A stretch of DNA of 53,823 nucleotides from Streptomyces griseus (GTDB taxonomy: Bacteria > Bdellovibrionota > Bdellovibrionia > Bdellovibrionales > Bdellovibrionaceae). The DNA lies in the NCBI GenBank assembly GCA_943330705.2, contig CALQIT020000012.1, forward strand, positions 1 through 53,823, in the 5' to 3' direction. The position numbers and the translations under genes were made by a program. Every line of letters begins with the position of its first letter. Position 1 is the stretch's first letter. The notes beneath the pieces are model-generated. The model saw only the letters and a program-made list of their open reading frames with translations. It did not search any database and had not been told where the DNA came from. Shown one piece after another: positions 1 to 7,804 of the stretch.

Positions 1-558
1 ATCCATTTCGATCCAATCAACTTTTATATCAGCCCAACGCAATTTTTCGACACCAAATTTTGTAACATCAATGGGCAAAACGTCATCTTGCCGTCCGTGG
101 GTCAACAACCAAGGGGTTTGCTTGTTCACAGACAAACTCTTGCGCCAGCGCGGGTAGAACTGAAAGTAGCCACTGATTCCAACAAGACCGGCTAAACGTT
201 TTGGGTAGTTCAATGCGATATCAGCACTGACCAAGCAACCCTGAGAAAAACCAAATAAATAAATATTTTCCGACTTCCAACCTTGGGTTTCTAGATCCGA
301 CAAAAGTTGAAACATCAGTTTTCGGATACGCAGAACTCCTAATTTTTGGTAAGGCGGATCGCCGTACCAGCTATAGCCGCCAAGAAATTTTTTTGGTGCA
401 TCCAATAAAAGATAGTTCATGTCAGAAAGACCAAGTTCAGTATCAAATTTCTTAAAGGGTCTTAGGCTATCACCTTTGCCATGCAGAACGATCATCAGTT
501 TCTCTGATCGCTTGCGGGCAGGAATGAAATGACTATTAAAGAGATCCGTTGTTACCAT
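1..558 (-). CDS. Alpha/beta hydrolase (phospholipase/carboxylesterase type), 3' end outside window
   Basis: The reverse strand is open for 186 codons from an ATG at 558 to the window edge, so the C-terminus is missing. Visible marks are an early strand LMIVLHGKGD with the HG oxyanion-type turn, the nucleophile elbow GFSQG (Ser), and later WLLTHGRQDDVLPI, which supplies the usual acid Asp of the fold. The catalytic His would lie outside the window. This pattern fits the small serine esterases of the phospholipase/carboxylesterase (YpfH/EstB-like) family. The start overlaps the end of the upstream S41 protease gene by 23 bp and has a GGAG-like site just before it, so the two are probably co-translated. 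The substrate is unknown. Confidence 0.75.
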   Translation of the reverse strand, partial: MVTTDLFNSHFIPARKRSEKLMIVLHGKGDSLRPFKKFDTELGLSDMNYLLLDAPKKFLGGYSWYGDPPYQKLGVLRIRKLMFQLLSDLETQGWKSENIYLFGFSQGCLVSADIALNYPKRLAGLVGISGYFQFYPRWRKSLSVNKQTPWLLTHGRQDDVLPIDVTKFGVEKLRWADIKVDWIEMD

Positions 559-2104
559 ACCGAGCTCCGCAACTGAGAAGGGCTTGAGCCCGCAAGGACT
601 GAGGGTCTTCGTTTTGTTCTGACTGACTTGCAAGTTCGGCCTCTTTGAGCTCGACATCACAGGGCTGATTGGAAATAAAATCCAAGGGTAAAAATGCGAC
701 CTTTGTTTTCGGCAAAAGCGGTCGGGAATAGATATCTGCTTCGCGTTGGTGATCGACATTGTTAAATTCAATTTTGATATCTGGATCGATTCCAACTAAC
801 TGAGGCGTCCATCCCGACGGAAAATAGTAAAGTCCTTCGGTTTCAAAAAAAGCCACTTTGCTATTGGCTGACCAATATTTTCCGTCCTGAAAGCTGCCTT
901 TGCCAAAAGTCTTCTCACCCACTAAAGTCGCACGGCGAAGGTCCTTCAAGGCGCCGGCAACGATCTCAGAGGCCGAGGCAGAACCGCTGTTAACTAGAAC
1001 TGCAATCGAGCCTTTGTAAATCGGATCCCGTTCAGAAATATAGATATCCGGAGTTCGGTTCGAACGAAAATACCGAGTCTCAAACATTTTGATTCCGCGC
1101 TCGATAAATAAATTGACCACGCAGGCTGCTTCATCGACCTGACCACCTGGATTATCGCGTAAATCCAAAACTAAACCACGAGCGCCTTGCTCGATAAACT
1201 TCATAATTTGCTCACGGGCCAAGCTGCAGGTCTCTTTGGAAAAGCGATGAATAGTCAGAAGTCCAGCCTGCGAAGTGTTATTCATCATGCGGCCAACCAC
1301 TGACGGATAAATAACTTCAGACTTTAGAACTTCAAAATATTTTTTCAATCCATTGCGCTGAATTGTGATGGCCAAACGATTGTCTTGCCTAAGCCTTAAA
1401 ATATCGGTGACTTTGGATGGCAACAAACCCTCGACGTCATGGTCATTGAGTTTTACGATTCGATCGCCTTGGCGAATTCCCGCAAGATAAACCGGCGAGC
1501 CTTCAAATACTTTGCGCACCAAAAGATATTTAACTTCACGTTTGACAATAAAACCCAGACTGATTTGTCTGGACTCTTTTGCCGCAACAACTTCTTCATA
1601 CATTTTTAGTGGCAAAATGTAGGTATGAGGATCGCGATTCACCGAAAGATAGCCGTTGATCGCTGCTGCAATCACGCCGTTTTCTTCGCCACGTTTGATT
1701 AATATTTTTTCAAAGGATTCCCATACAGTCACAAACGATATCAGTTTTTTTGCATAAACATTCTGATCGTATTCCCACAGCTTGAGCTCGGTCTTTTCAT
1801 TCAATCGATGCGCGACCTCAGCATTTGAAATTTCATGAAAGAACCCATCCGTGCCAAAAACCATATTGTAGCGCTCGCTGGCCGTGGCAATGGCATTTAC
1901 ACACGATAGGAAATTGACTTTATTTTGATAACAATTTTCGTCCCTTAAAAGTGGCATCAATTCGGATTTGGATATTCCTGTTTCGGCCCAGTATTGATCG
2001 GTCGTTCGCGGGGGCTTAATCGAATCCATGCGCGACAAGACGGTGGGCCCAAATAGAGCAATTTCCAAAATCAATAGTAAAAAGGACTTTTGGGTCTTAT
2101 TCAT
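536..2104 (-). CDS. S41 family C-terminal processing peptidase (CtpA-like)
   Basis: A 522-aa exported serine protease. Residues 1-24 form a hydrophobic signal sequence. A PDZ domain lies at about 180-265 (GFIVKREVKYLLVRKVFEGS, then AGIRQGDRIVKLND). The S41 catalytic domain follows: LVLDLRDNPGG at about 312, the nucleophile segment GSASASEI at 374-381, and the Lys/Gln pair in GKGSFQ (Lys402, Gln406), all matching the Ser-Lys-Gln dyad family. Such proteases trim the C-termini of periplasmic or envelope proteins. The region at 40-150 is probably the helical N-terminal part of the family. It is transcribed divergently from hldD and overlaps the downstream hydrolase gene. Its target is not evident. 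Confidence 0.9.
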   Translation of the reverse strand: MNKTQKSFLLLILEIALFGPTVLSRMDSIKPPRTTDQYWAETGISKSELMPLLRDENCYQNKVNFLSCVNAIATASERYNMVFGTDGFFHEISNAEVAHRLNEKTELKLWEYDQNVYAKKLISFVTVWESFEKILIKRGEENGVIAAAINGYLSVNRDPHTYILPLKMYEEVVAAKESRQISLGFIVKREVKYLLVRKVFEGSPVYLAGIRQGDRIVKLNDHDVEGLLPSKVTDILRLRQDNRLAITIQRNGLKKYFEVLKSEVIYPSVVGRMMNNTSQAGLLTIHRFSKETCSLAREQIMKFIEQGARGLVLDLRDNPGGQVDEAACVVNLFIERGIKMFETRYFRSNRTPDIYISERDPIYKGSIAVLVNSGSASASEIVAGALKDLRRATLVGEKTFGKGSFQDGKYWSANSKVAFFETEGLYYFPSGWTPQLVGIDPDIKIEFNNVDHQREADIYSRPLLPKTKVAFLPLDFISNQPCDVELKEAELASQSEQNEDPQSLRAQALLSCGARYGNNGSL

Positions 2105-2315
2105 GGGTTCAGACTGTGACCTCCACGCGGACTTTAAGCAACTGGCATGCCGTCAAATTCGCAACCTAACCTATTGAATTTGCGCCAAAAAATCCAGTTC
2201 TTTTGAAATTCTTTCCAAGTCGATAAGAAGCTACACAGCGTAATGACATAATGCGCTCGATTTCCTACCTTGATATCTTTTCAGGGCACCAAACGATGCT
2301 CTAGTTGGGGGTCCC

Positions 2316-3287
2316 ATGGTTATTGTCACCGGCGCCAATGGATTTATTGGCAGCGCAATGGTTTGGGAGCTCAATCAAGCACAAATTCCGATCTCGGCTG
2401 TGGTTGATACCGTTTCGCAATCTGAGCGCCCGCAGAACCTTAAAAAATTGAATTTTGAGCGCTTCTTGCTAAAGGATCAACTTTGGGATTTCTTGAATTT
2501 AGCGACGACTCTAAAGCAAGTTCAATGGGTGATTCATATGGGGGCGAATTCTTCAACGACAGAAACGAACTGGCCCCACTTGTATGAAAACAATACCCAG
2601 TATACGCAACGAATTTTCGAATGGTGCGCCCAGCACGGAAAATCGCTAATTTACGCCAGCAGTGCTGCCACTTACGGCGCTGGGGAGCTTGGCTACAGCG
2701 ACGAAATTGATTCTGAACAACTAAAGCCACTGAACCTTTATGGAGAGTCCAAGGTTCTTTTGGATCGCTGGGCACTGAAACAAAAGCAATGTCCAAAAAA
2801 TTGGTATGGCCTTAAATTTTTCAATGTGTATGGACCCAATGAATACCACAAAGGGCCAATGGCAAGTCTGGTTGCGAAAGCCCATCAACAGATTCAAGAA
2901 ACAGGTCAACTAAAGCTATTTAAGTCCTATCTTCCCAGCTACAAAGACGGCGAACAAATGCGCGACTTCTTGTACGTCAAAGAAGTCACCACCTGGATGC
3001 TAGAGCTGATTCAAAAAACACCGGCCTCTGGTATTTACAATATGGGTTTTGGCCAAGCGCGAACTTGGAATGACTTAGGCTCGGCAGTTTTTACGGCACT
3101 ATCGAAGGCAAAAAATATTAGCTATACTGAAATGCCAGAAAATATTCGCACGCAATACCAGTACTTTACAGAAGCCAAGATGACAAAATGGCAAACAGCC
3201 GGAATGAGCCAGGCAAAATGGCCCATCGAAACCGGGGTCAGCGACTATATCCGAAACTATTTGCAACAGAGTGATCCCTATTTGTAA
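2316..3287 (+). CDS. hldD: ADP-L-glycero-D-manno-heptose-6-epimerase
   Basis: A 323-aa SDR-extended epimerase, the usual HldD length. It has the NAD(P)-binding GANGFIGS at residues 6-13, a YGESK catalytic Tyr-Lys motif at about 143-147, and the family signature FFNVYGPNEYHKGPMAS followed by DGEQMRDFLYVKEV. It converts ADP-D,D-heptose to ADP-L,D-heptose in the cytoplasm for the inner core of lipopolysaccharide. It heads a same-strand run: 12 bp separate it from the aromatic amino acid hydroxylase gene. A purine-rich GTTGGGGG stretch precedes the ATG. No other heptose or LPS core genes are in the window. Confidence 0.95.
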   Translation: MVIVTGANGFIGSAMVWELNQAQIPISAVVDTVSQSERPQNLKKLNFERFLLKDQLWDFLNLATTLKQVQWVIHMGANSSTTETNWPHLYENNTQYTQRIFEWCAQHGKSLIYASSAATYGAGELGYSDEIDSEQLKPLNLYGESKVLLDRWALKQKQCPKNWYGLKFFNVYGPNEYHKGPMASLVAKAHQQIQETGQLKLFKSYLPSYKDGEQMRDFLYVKEVTTWMLELIQKTPASGIYNMGFGQARTWNDLGSAVFTALSKAKNISYTEMPENIRTQYQYFTEAKMTKWQTAGMSQAKWPIETGVSDYIRNYLQQSDPYL

Positions 3288-3299
3288 GCTGAAGGCCAT

Positions 3300-5039
3300 A
3301 TGATTTCTAATATTCCAAATCATCTAAAAAAATACATTGTCGAGCAAAACTACGACAAGTACACCCCTGTCGATCAGGCTTGCTGGCGTTTTATTTTACG
3401 CCAACTGAAGGCTTTTCTGGGGAAAAATGCCCACCAGAGTTATCTTGATGGGCTGGAAAAGACAGGAATTGAAATCGAACGCATCCCACGAATTTCAGAT
3501 ATCTCTTGTAAAATTGAGCAATTTGGTTGGCGGGCCTTGCCCGTAAGTGGATTCATTCCGCCAGCTGCATTTATGGAACTTCAATCTTTGGGAGTTTTGC
3601 CGATTGCTTCTGATATGCGAAGCTTGGATCACTTAATGTATACACCAGCACCAGACATTGTTCACGAAGCCGCTGGCCATGCCCCAATGCTGATCAATGA
3701 AGAATATGCTGCTTACTTAGGCCGATACGCAGAAGTCGCAAAAATGGCCATCGTCAGCCACGAAGATCTTGCTCTTTACGAAGCCATTCGTGTTTTGTCG
3801 GATTTAAAGGAAAGTGCAAATTCATCGCCAGCAGAAATTGCCAAGGCGCAAACCCATTTGGAAGATGTTGCAAAAAATATGTCCCATACTTCTGAGGCCT
3901 CACTGCTGGCGCGAATGAATTGGTGGACAGCCGAGTACGGTTTAGTCGGACCCATGGACAAGCCAAAAATATTCGGTGCGGGACTATTATCTTCCGTCGG
4001 TGAAGCAAGGTGGTGCTTAAGTAAATCTGTTAAAAAAATTCCGTTAACCGTCGCTTGTGTGCAACAAAATTATGACATTACAGAACCGCAACCTCAGCTT
4101 TTTGTGACGCCTGATTTTAATTCCCTTTGCGAAGTTCTAGAGGAATTATCCAACAGCATGAGTTTTCGCACAGGCGGCTTAAGCGGTATTGAGAAAGCGA
4201 TTCAAGCAAAAACTGTAAACACCGTTGAGCTTGATTCAGGAATCCAAATCTCAAGCCAGGCCATTGAAGTTCTAGCGCAAGGAAAAAATATTTCTTACCT
4301 GCGTTTTCAGGGTCCGACGCAGCTTTGCTTTGAAAAGCACGAGTTAGACGGTCATGATGTAAGCTATCACGCACATGGATTTGGTTCGCCAATCGGTTTT
4401 CTGAAATCCCACCCCAACAAAGATCTTAGCCAGTTTTCTGATAGCGATTTTTCAGCCTTGGGCTTACAGCGAGGCCAACAAGTACAACTTGAATTTGCTT
4501 CGGGGGTTATTGTTGCCGGAAAATTCAAGGGTTCTTTACATAAAATGGGAAAGACAATTCTTTTGATTTTTACCGATTGCAAGGTGACTGCTGGCGAACG
4601 GGTTCTATTTGAGCCCTCGTGGGGCACCTACGATATGGCTGTAGGTTCGCAAGTGACATCTGTTTTTGCTGGCCCTGCAGATCGTGAATCCTTTGGCGAA
4701 ACCGATGATTTCGTGGCAAAGTGCGTCCCGCTTATCGAATACTCGTCACAGGAATTGATCCGCCACAGACATTATCAAAAGTTACGTGATCTACGGGAAG
4801 GGGCCGTCGCGGGTCCAGAACTTGAACAAGCCTTGACTGAAGTTTTTACCGAACATGAAAAAAAATTCCCAAAAGATTGGCTGCTTTCAATCGAAGGCCT
4901 AGAGCTGCTCAAAAACCGCTGCGAAAACTCGGACTTAATCACCAAGATCGAAGCCCAGCTGCACGAATTAGGCAAGACGGATGCTAGCAAAAAGGAAATC
5001 ATTGAAGATGGTCTGGCTTTGGCGTATCAAGCCCAATAG
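3300..5039 (+). CDS. Aromatic amino acid hydroxylase (phenylalanine 4-monooxygenase type), long form
   Basis: The N-terminal ~300 residues are a pterin-dependent iron hydroxylase: HEAAGH gives the iron ligands His122 and His127, and WWTAEYG gives Glu212, the 2-His-1-carboxylate facial triad. The family hydroxylates phenylalanine (or another aromatic amino acid) using O2 and a pterin. At 579 aa it is about twice the compact bacterial PhhA. Residues ~300-579 form an extra domain that I do not recognise, with stretches such as YLRFQGPTQL and VLFEPSWGTYDMAVGSQVTS. Long forms of this kind are, from memory, found in Bacteroidetes and some other bacteria. The stop is followed immediately by the trmJ-like start. 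No pterin-recycling gene is visible nearby. Confidence 0.85.
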   Translation: MISNIPNHLKKYIVEQNYDKYTPVDQACWRFILRQLKAFLGKNAHQSYLDGLEKTGIEIERIPRISDISCKIEQFGWRALPVSGFIPPAAFMELQSLGVLPIASDMRSLDHLMYTPAPDIVHEAAGHAPMLINEEYAAYLGRYAEVAKMAIVSHEDLALYEAIRVLSDLKESANSSPAEIAKAQTHLEDVAKNMSHTSEASLLARMNWWTAEYGLVGPMDKPKIFGAGLLSSVGEARWCLSKSVKKIPLTVACVQQNYDITEPQPQLFVTPDFNSLCEVLEELSNSMSFRTGGLSGIEKAIQAKTVNTVELDSGIQISSQAIEVLAQGKNISYLRFQGPTQLCFEKHELDGHDVSYHAHGFGSPIGFLKSHPNKDLSQFSDSDFSALGLQRGQQVQLEFASGVIVAGKFKGSLHKMGKTILLIFTDCKVTAGERVLFEPSWGTYDMAVGSQVTSVFAGPADRESFGETDDFVAKCVPLIEYSSQELIRHRHYQKLRDLREGAVAGPELEQALTEVFTEHEKKFPKDWLLSIEGLELLKNRCENSDLITKIEAQLHELGKTDASKKEIIEDGLALAYQAQ

Positions 5040-5858
5040 ATGCGACCATTTACAATCAATGTTGTTTTAGTTAGATCCATATACGAGACCAATGTTGGAG
5101 CAAGCTCTAGGGCTATGGCCAACATGGGCGCTGAACGATTGATTTTAGTTGATCCTAAGTGCGAATTTACCTTTGCGGCACAACAAGCAGCCGCATCTGG
5201 GCAGCATGGTCTGCAAAACCGAATCATCTATAAAAACTGGCAAGAATTTTTTTCTCATGAAAAAGACGGCCTGCGTTTTGGATTCACAGCAAAGGATGGC
5301 AAGCTTCGCCAAGTCCGTGATTTCAATGAAGCCCTTCAGTGGATCAAAACTTCAGAGCCCCAGATGCAAGAGCAAACAGATATTCCGATTCCAATCTATT
5401 TGATTTTTGGACCTGAGGACTGGGGTCTTTCTAACTCGGACCTTGAGTTAACCCATTTCAACGTCGCGATTCCCACCTACGGAGACAATTCAAGTCTAAA
5501 TCTAGCTCAGGCCGTCCTGATTGGACTTTTTATGCTTCGCCAATCTTGGGGTGGTGAAAAAGCCATATTTGAAAGCCAGCAAGACCGACAGCTTGTCGAA
5601 TCCCAATCGGATCGTCAGGACATTTTCCCAGAAAAAGCTCTTGAGCTTTGGCTTCGCGAAATGGGATTCGATGTGGCCGATCGTAAAATGAATGCTTACT
5701 CTGTCATGAAAAGACTGCTCTTGCACAATGTGCCCTCAAAAAAGGAATTGCGAATTCTTGACATCGTTTTGCACCAAGGTATCCGTAAACTGCGCGAGTA
5801 CAATGAACTGCGCCAACAAGCCGGGTTGCCATTTACGGACTCAGAAAAAAAGCATTAG
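5040..5858 (+). CDS. trmJ: SpoU-family RNA 2'-O-methyltransferase, TrmJ-like
   Basis: 272 aa with the SPOUT/TrmH knot signatures in order: motif 1 VRSIYETNVGASSRAMANMGA at the N-terminus, motif 2 IFGPEDWGLSN at about residue 120, and motif 3 PTYGDNSSLNLAQAV at about 151. The placement of motif 1 right at the N-terminus and the C-terminal helical tail fit TrmJ (tRNA Nm32 methyltransferase) better than TrmH or RlmB. The start ATG directly abuts the TAG of the hydroxylase gene, so translation is probably coupled. It is the last gene of the hldD run and converges with the secreted protein gene at 5924. The exact target nucleotide is inferred, not shown. Confidence 0.8.
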   Translation: MRPFTINVVLVRSIYETNVGASSRAMANMGAERLILVDPKCEFTFAAQQAAASGQHGLQNRIIYKNWQEFFSHEKDGLRFGFTAKDGKLRQVRDFNEALQWIKTSEPQMQEQTDIPIPIYLIFGPEDWGLSNSDLELTHFNVAIPTYGDNSSLNLAQAVLIGLFMLRQSWGGEKAIFESQQDRQLVESQSDRQDIFPEKALELWLREMGFDVADRKMNAYSVMKRLLLHNVPSKKELRILDIVLHQGIRKLREYNELRQQAGLPFTDSEKKH

Positions 5859-5923
5859 GTCCAAGGCCTACCTTATTTGCCTAAAGCTCAACTCAGGGCC
5901 TGTTCGAAGTAAATCTTGAATTT

Positions 5924-6895
5924 TTAGTTTAAAATGATGATGCCACGGTCACAAGTTACAAGCGAAGGATGTTCGACAGCCGGAGTGGCTAGGTTCGAGT
6001 CCCGTACCAAATAGCGAATCGTATTTGTTTTTGTATCCCATCGGTAGCCCAATATAACGACAGCGTGCACGGAATTTCTACCATCGGCATTCACAATTGC
6101 GGTTGTATAAAGGCAGGCAAATGGAACCTGCCGTTTAAGCGTCCTGACCGCAGTCGCAAAGTCCCAGTTGGCAACAATGGGATTCATTGGCTCTTTAAGG
6201 CACTTTTGAATCTCTGGATCTTTGCTTTCAACAACAAGCCCAGCCGAACCAGTTTTGATGTCTTTTGGAAAACAACGTTGAGTGACAGCATCTAGTTTAC
6301 TGCAAACATATTCCGAGTATCTTTTCTTTGACTCTGGCTGCTGGGGCGTTAAAGACTTGCGCCACAAAGTTGTCCCTTCAGCAGAGGTCGCAACCGAAAT
6401 TTCGGCAAAAAAACTTTTACTAAAATTTTGGTCGACGTCCGTTACGGTATTGCCAAGTTCAATTCGCCGAATTGTATCCTGAGGATAACCACCATCCGCG
6501 GTTGTAAATTGCCCTGGATTTACAAAGTCAGTCCACCCTTTAACCGAAAGCTCACGCACAACACTGGGATTAGAAAACTCATCTCGCAAATGCTGAGAAA
6601 ACAAATAAGCCCTGGAAAAATGCATATGCAAGCCATTCTCCCATTTTAAAGCTTTAGAGTTGTAGACACCCGTCTTGCGAAAACAATACATCTCGGCTAA
6701 AGTTGCCCCACTATAAATATGGCAAGATCCACCAACCTGCGTTGCGCACTGAGTGCCCTTGGCACTATCCAGAGTCAGTTGATAACTAAGATCGACTACT
6801 GATGGAAAGATTTCGCCCCGCCAAGAAAGATTTTCAGCCCCAGCAAAAAAAGGAAACCCAAGAAAAATTAAAATGGCCAATAGTAAAAATCGCAT
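5924..6895 (-). CDS. Secreted papain-like cysteine peptidase candidate
   Basis: A 323-aa protein with a clear signal peptide (MRFLLLAILIFLGFPFFAGA, cleavage near 20). Near the mature N-terminus QVGGSCHIYSGATLAEM resembles the papain Cys region, an oxyanion Gln and then GSC followed by a helix (Gln53, Cys58). Near the C-terminus HAVVILGYRWD, then YLVRDSN, resembles the papain His and Asn segments (His277, Asn301). Order and spacing fit the C1 peptidase fold. I infer a periplasmic or secreted cysteine peptidase, or an inactive relative. Other cysteines (positions 50, 72, 188, 198 and others) could form disulfides. It converges with the trmJ-like gene. No pathway partner is visible. Confidence 0.5.
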   Translation of the reverse strand: MRFLLLAILIFLGFPFFAGAENLSWRGEIFPSVVDLSYQLTLDSAKGTQCATQVGGSCHIYSGATLAEMYCFRKTGVYNSKALKWENGLHMHFSRAYLFSQHLRDEFSNPSVVRELSVKGWTDFVNPGQFTTADGGYPQDTIRRIELGNTVTDVDQNFSKSFFAEISVATSAEGTTLWRKSLTPQQPESKKRYSEYVCSKLDAVTQRCFPKDIKTGSAGLVVESKDPEIQKCLKEPMNPIVANWDFATAVRTLKRQVPFACLYTTAIVNADGRNSVHAVVILGYRWDTKTNTIRYLVRDSNLATPAVEHPSLVTCDRGIIILN

Positions 6896-7021
6896 AACTC
6901 ATTGGACTGCCAGGACTGTGCCAGCAAGTAACCTAAGCCAATGAATCTTAACGATGAATCCAAATAGCTAAGTGACAAATTTGGCGGCCCATGAGCATCA
7001 GATCAAACAACTGTCAAACTT

Positions 7022-7050
7022 TTGCTCAAGGCTTATGACAGCGGTATTCT
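7022..7050 (+). promoter_or_regulatory. Candidate promoter for the 7.06-kb RNA
   Basis: A -35-like TTGCTC at 7022-7027 is followed by exactly 17 bp and a -10-like TATTCT at 7045-7050. Transcription would start near 7057, just ahead of the long inverted repeat. The hexamers match the sigma-70 consensus only partly (3/6 and 4/6), so this supports plus-strand transcription but does not prove it. Confidence 0.35.
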
Positions 7051-7056
7051 AGGCGT

Positions 7057-7202
7057 CGACCAATCGTTAAACCGTGGGATCTTTGGGCATAGGTTATTTG
7101 GCAGTGGGCTCGGCCCGGCAGGATGCCGTATTCTGGCCGCCTGAGGGCAAGGAGGCCCGTCCCGCTGACGAAGAATATATGCCCAAAGATCCCACGATTT
7201 AA
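7057..7202 (+). ncRNA. Structured small RNA candidate bounded by a 25-bp inverted repeat
   Basis: Arms at 7067-7091 and 7178-7202 are complementary over 25 nt with one mismatch. Inside lies a bubble of about 8 x 8 nt (GGUUAUUU against GAAGAAUA), then a second stem (GGCAGUGGG with CCCGCUGAC, one mismatch), then GC-rich inner hairpins such as CAGGAU/AUUCUG and GGGC/GCCC. The closing stem, central bubble and terminal hairpins recall 6S RNA topology, but I cannot match a 6S consensus sequence. No signature of SRP RNA, RNase P or a GEMM riboswitch is present. The plus strand is favoured because of the promoter-like element upstream. The minus strand, just after the 7206-7661 gene, is the alternative. 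No clear U-run terminator follows. Confidence 0.5.
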
Positions 7203-7205
7203 GGA

Positions 7206-7661
7206 TCAGAGCTCAACCCGCTTGGTAGATTTGATTCGATCTTCCCGAGCGCGCGCCATTTTCAGGCGGTCGTTGATCTTGCCCAATTGCGAATTAATAC
7301 TTTCGCCAAGGTCATTCAGCGTACTAATATTTTGCAGGGTCTGCTCGAAGTCGCCGCCGACAAGCCTAAGGGCCTCGAGTTTGGCAGAATTAAGATCAAT
7401 TTCTTTGCGCAGGGATTCTAATTTTTGATTTAATTTTTTTCGATCACTACTAAGGGCTTTGGTAATGGCGCGAATTTGCTCAAGTCCCAAGGTTTCAATT
7501 TGACCAGTCAAAAACGGGTCTTTGCTGAAAGAAGAATTTTGCTTATCCTTTTTACCCTGATTTTCGTCGCCGTCTTCGCTGGCGAAGGTCTGCCAAAAAA
7601 GGCTCCACTCTTTAATTAAACCATTTAACAAATACGTTTTTTTAGTGCCTTCGTCGCTCAT
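7206..7661 (-). CDS. Coiled-coil protein of unknown function
   Basis: 151 aa, cytoplasmic, no signal peptide or membrane segment. The N-terminal third is polar and contains a short Trp/Phe patch (WSLFWQTFASEDGD) followed by a lysine/glutamine-rich linker. Residues ~60-150 have a heptad-like leucine pattern (IRAITKALSSDRKKLNQKLE, then LREKI-type repeats to the end), so a coiled coil is likely. I do not recognise the family. It could be a phasin-like or cell-division accessory protein, but nothing shows this. Its stop codon sits three bases beyond the right arm of the structured RNA element. About 140 bp separate it from ribD, which is transcribed toward it, so the two could share a message. 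Confidence 0.6.
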   Translation of the reverse strand: MSDEGTKKTYLLNGLIKEWSLFWQTFASEDGDENQGKKDKQNSSFSKDPFLTGQIETLGLEQIRAITKALSSDRKKLNQKLESLRKEIDLNSAKLEALRLVGGDFEQTLQNISTLNDLGESINSQLGKINDRLKMARAREDRIKSTKRVEL

Positions 7662-7804
7662 AACCGGGTACCCGAACCTCCGCAGGTTAATGCTAACCCA
7701 TCAACCGCAAATACCGGAGGTCTTCTGCACAGCGTTCACAATTTTACAAATTTCTGGATCTAAATCGCATATGCACGATATGGGCCTTAGGCAAATCTTA
7801 AGAA

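Noticed and set aside
7057-7202. Reading the 7.1-kb element as SRP RNA, RNase P RNA or a cyclic-di-GMP riboswitch
   Set aside because: The hallmark loops of these RNAs (the SRP GGAA-loop region, RNase P core, GEMM receptor) are not visible on either strand.
7123-7428. Plus-strand 101-aa frame
   Set aside because: It crosses the structured element and lies opposite a better coding frame; composition is Arg/Ser-rich and not protein-like.
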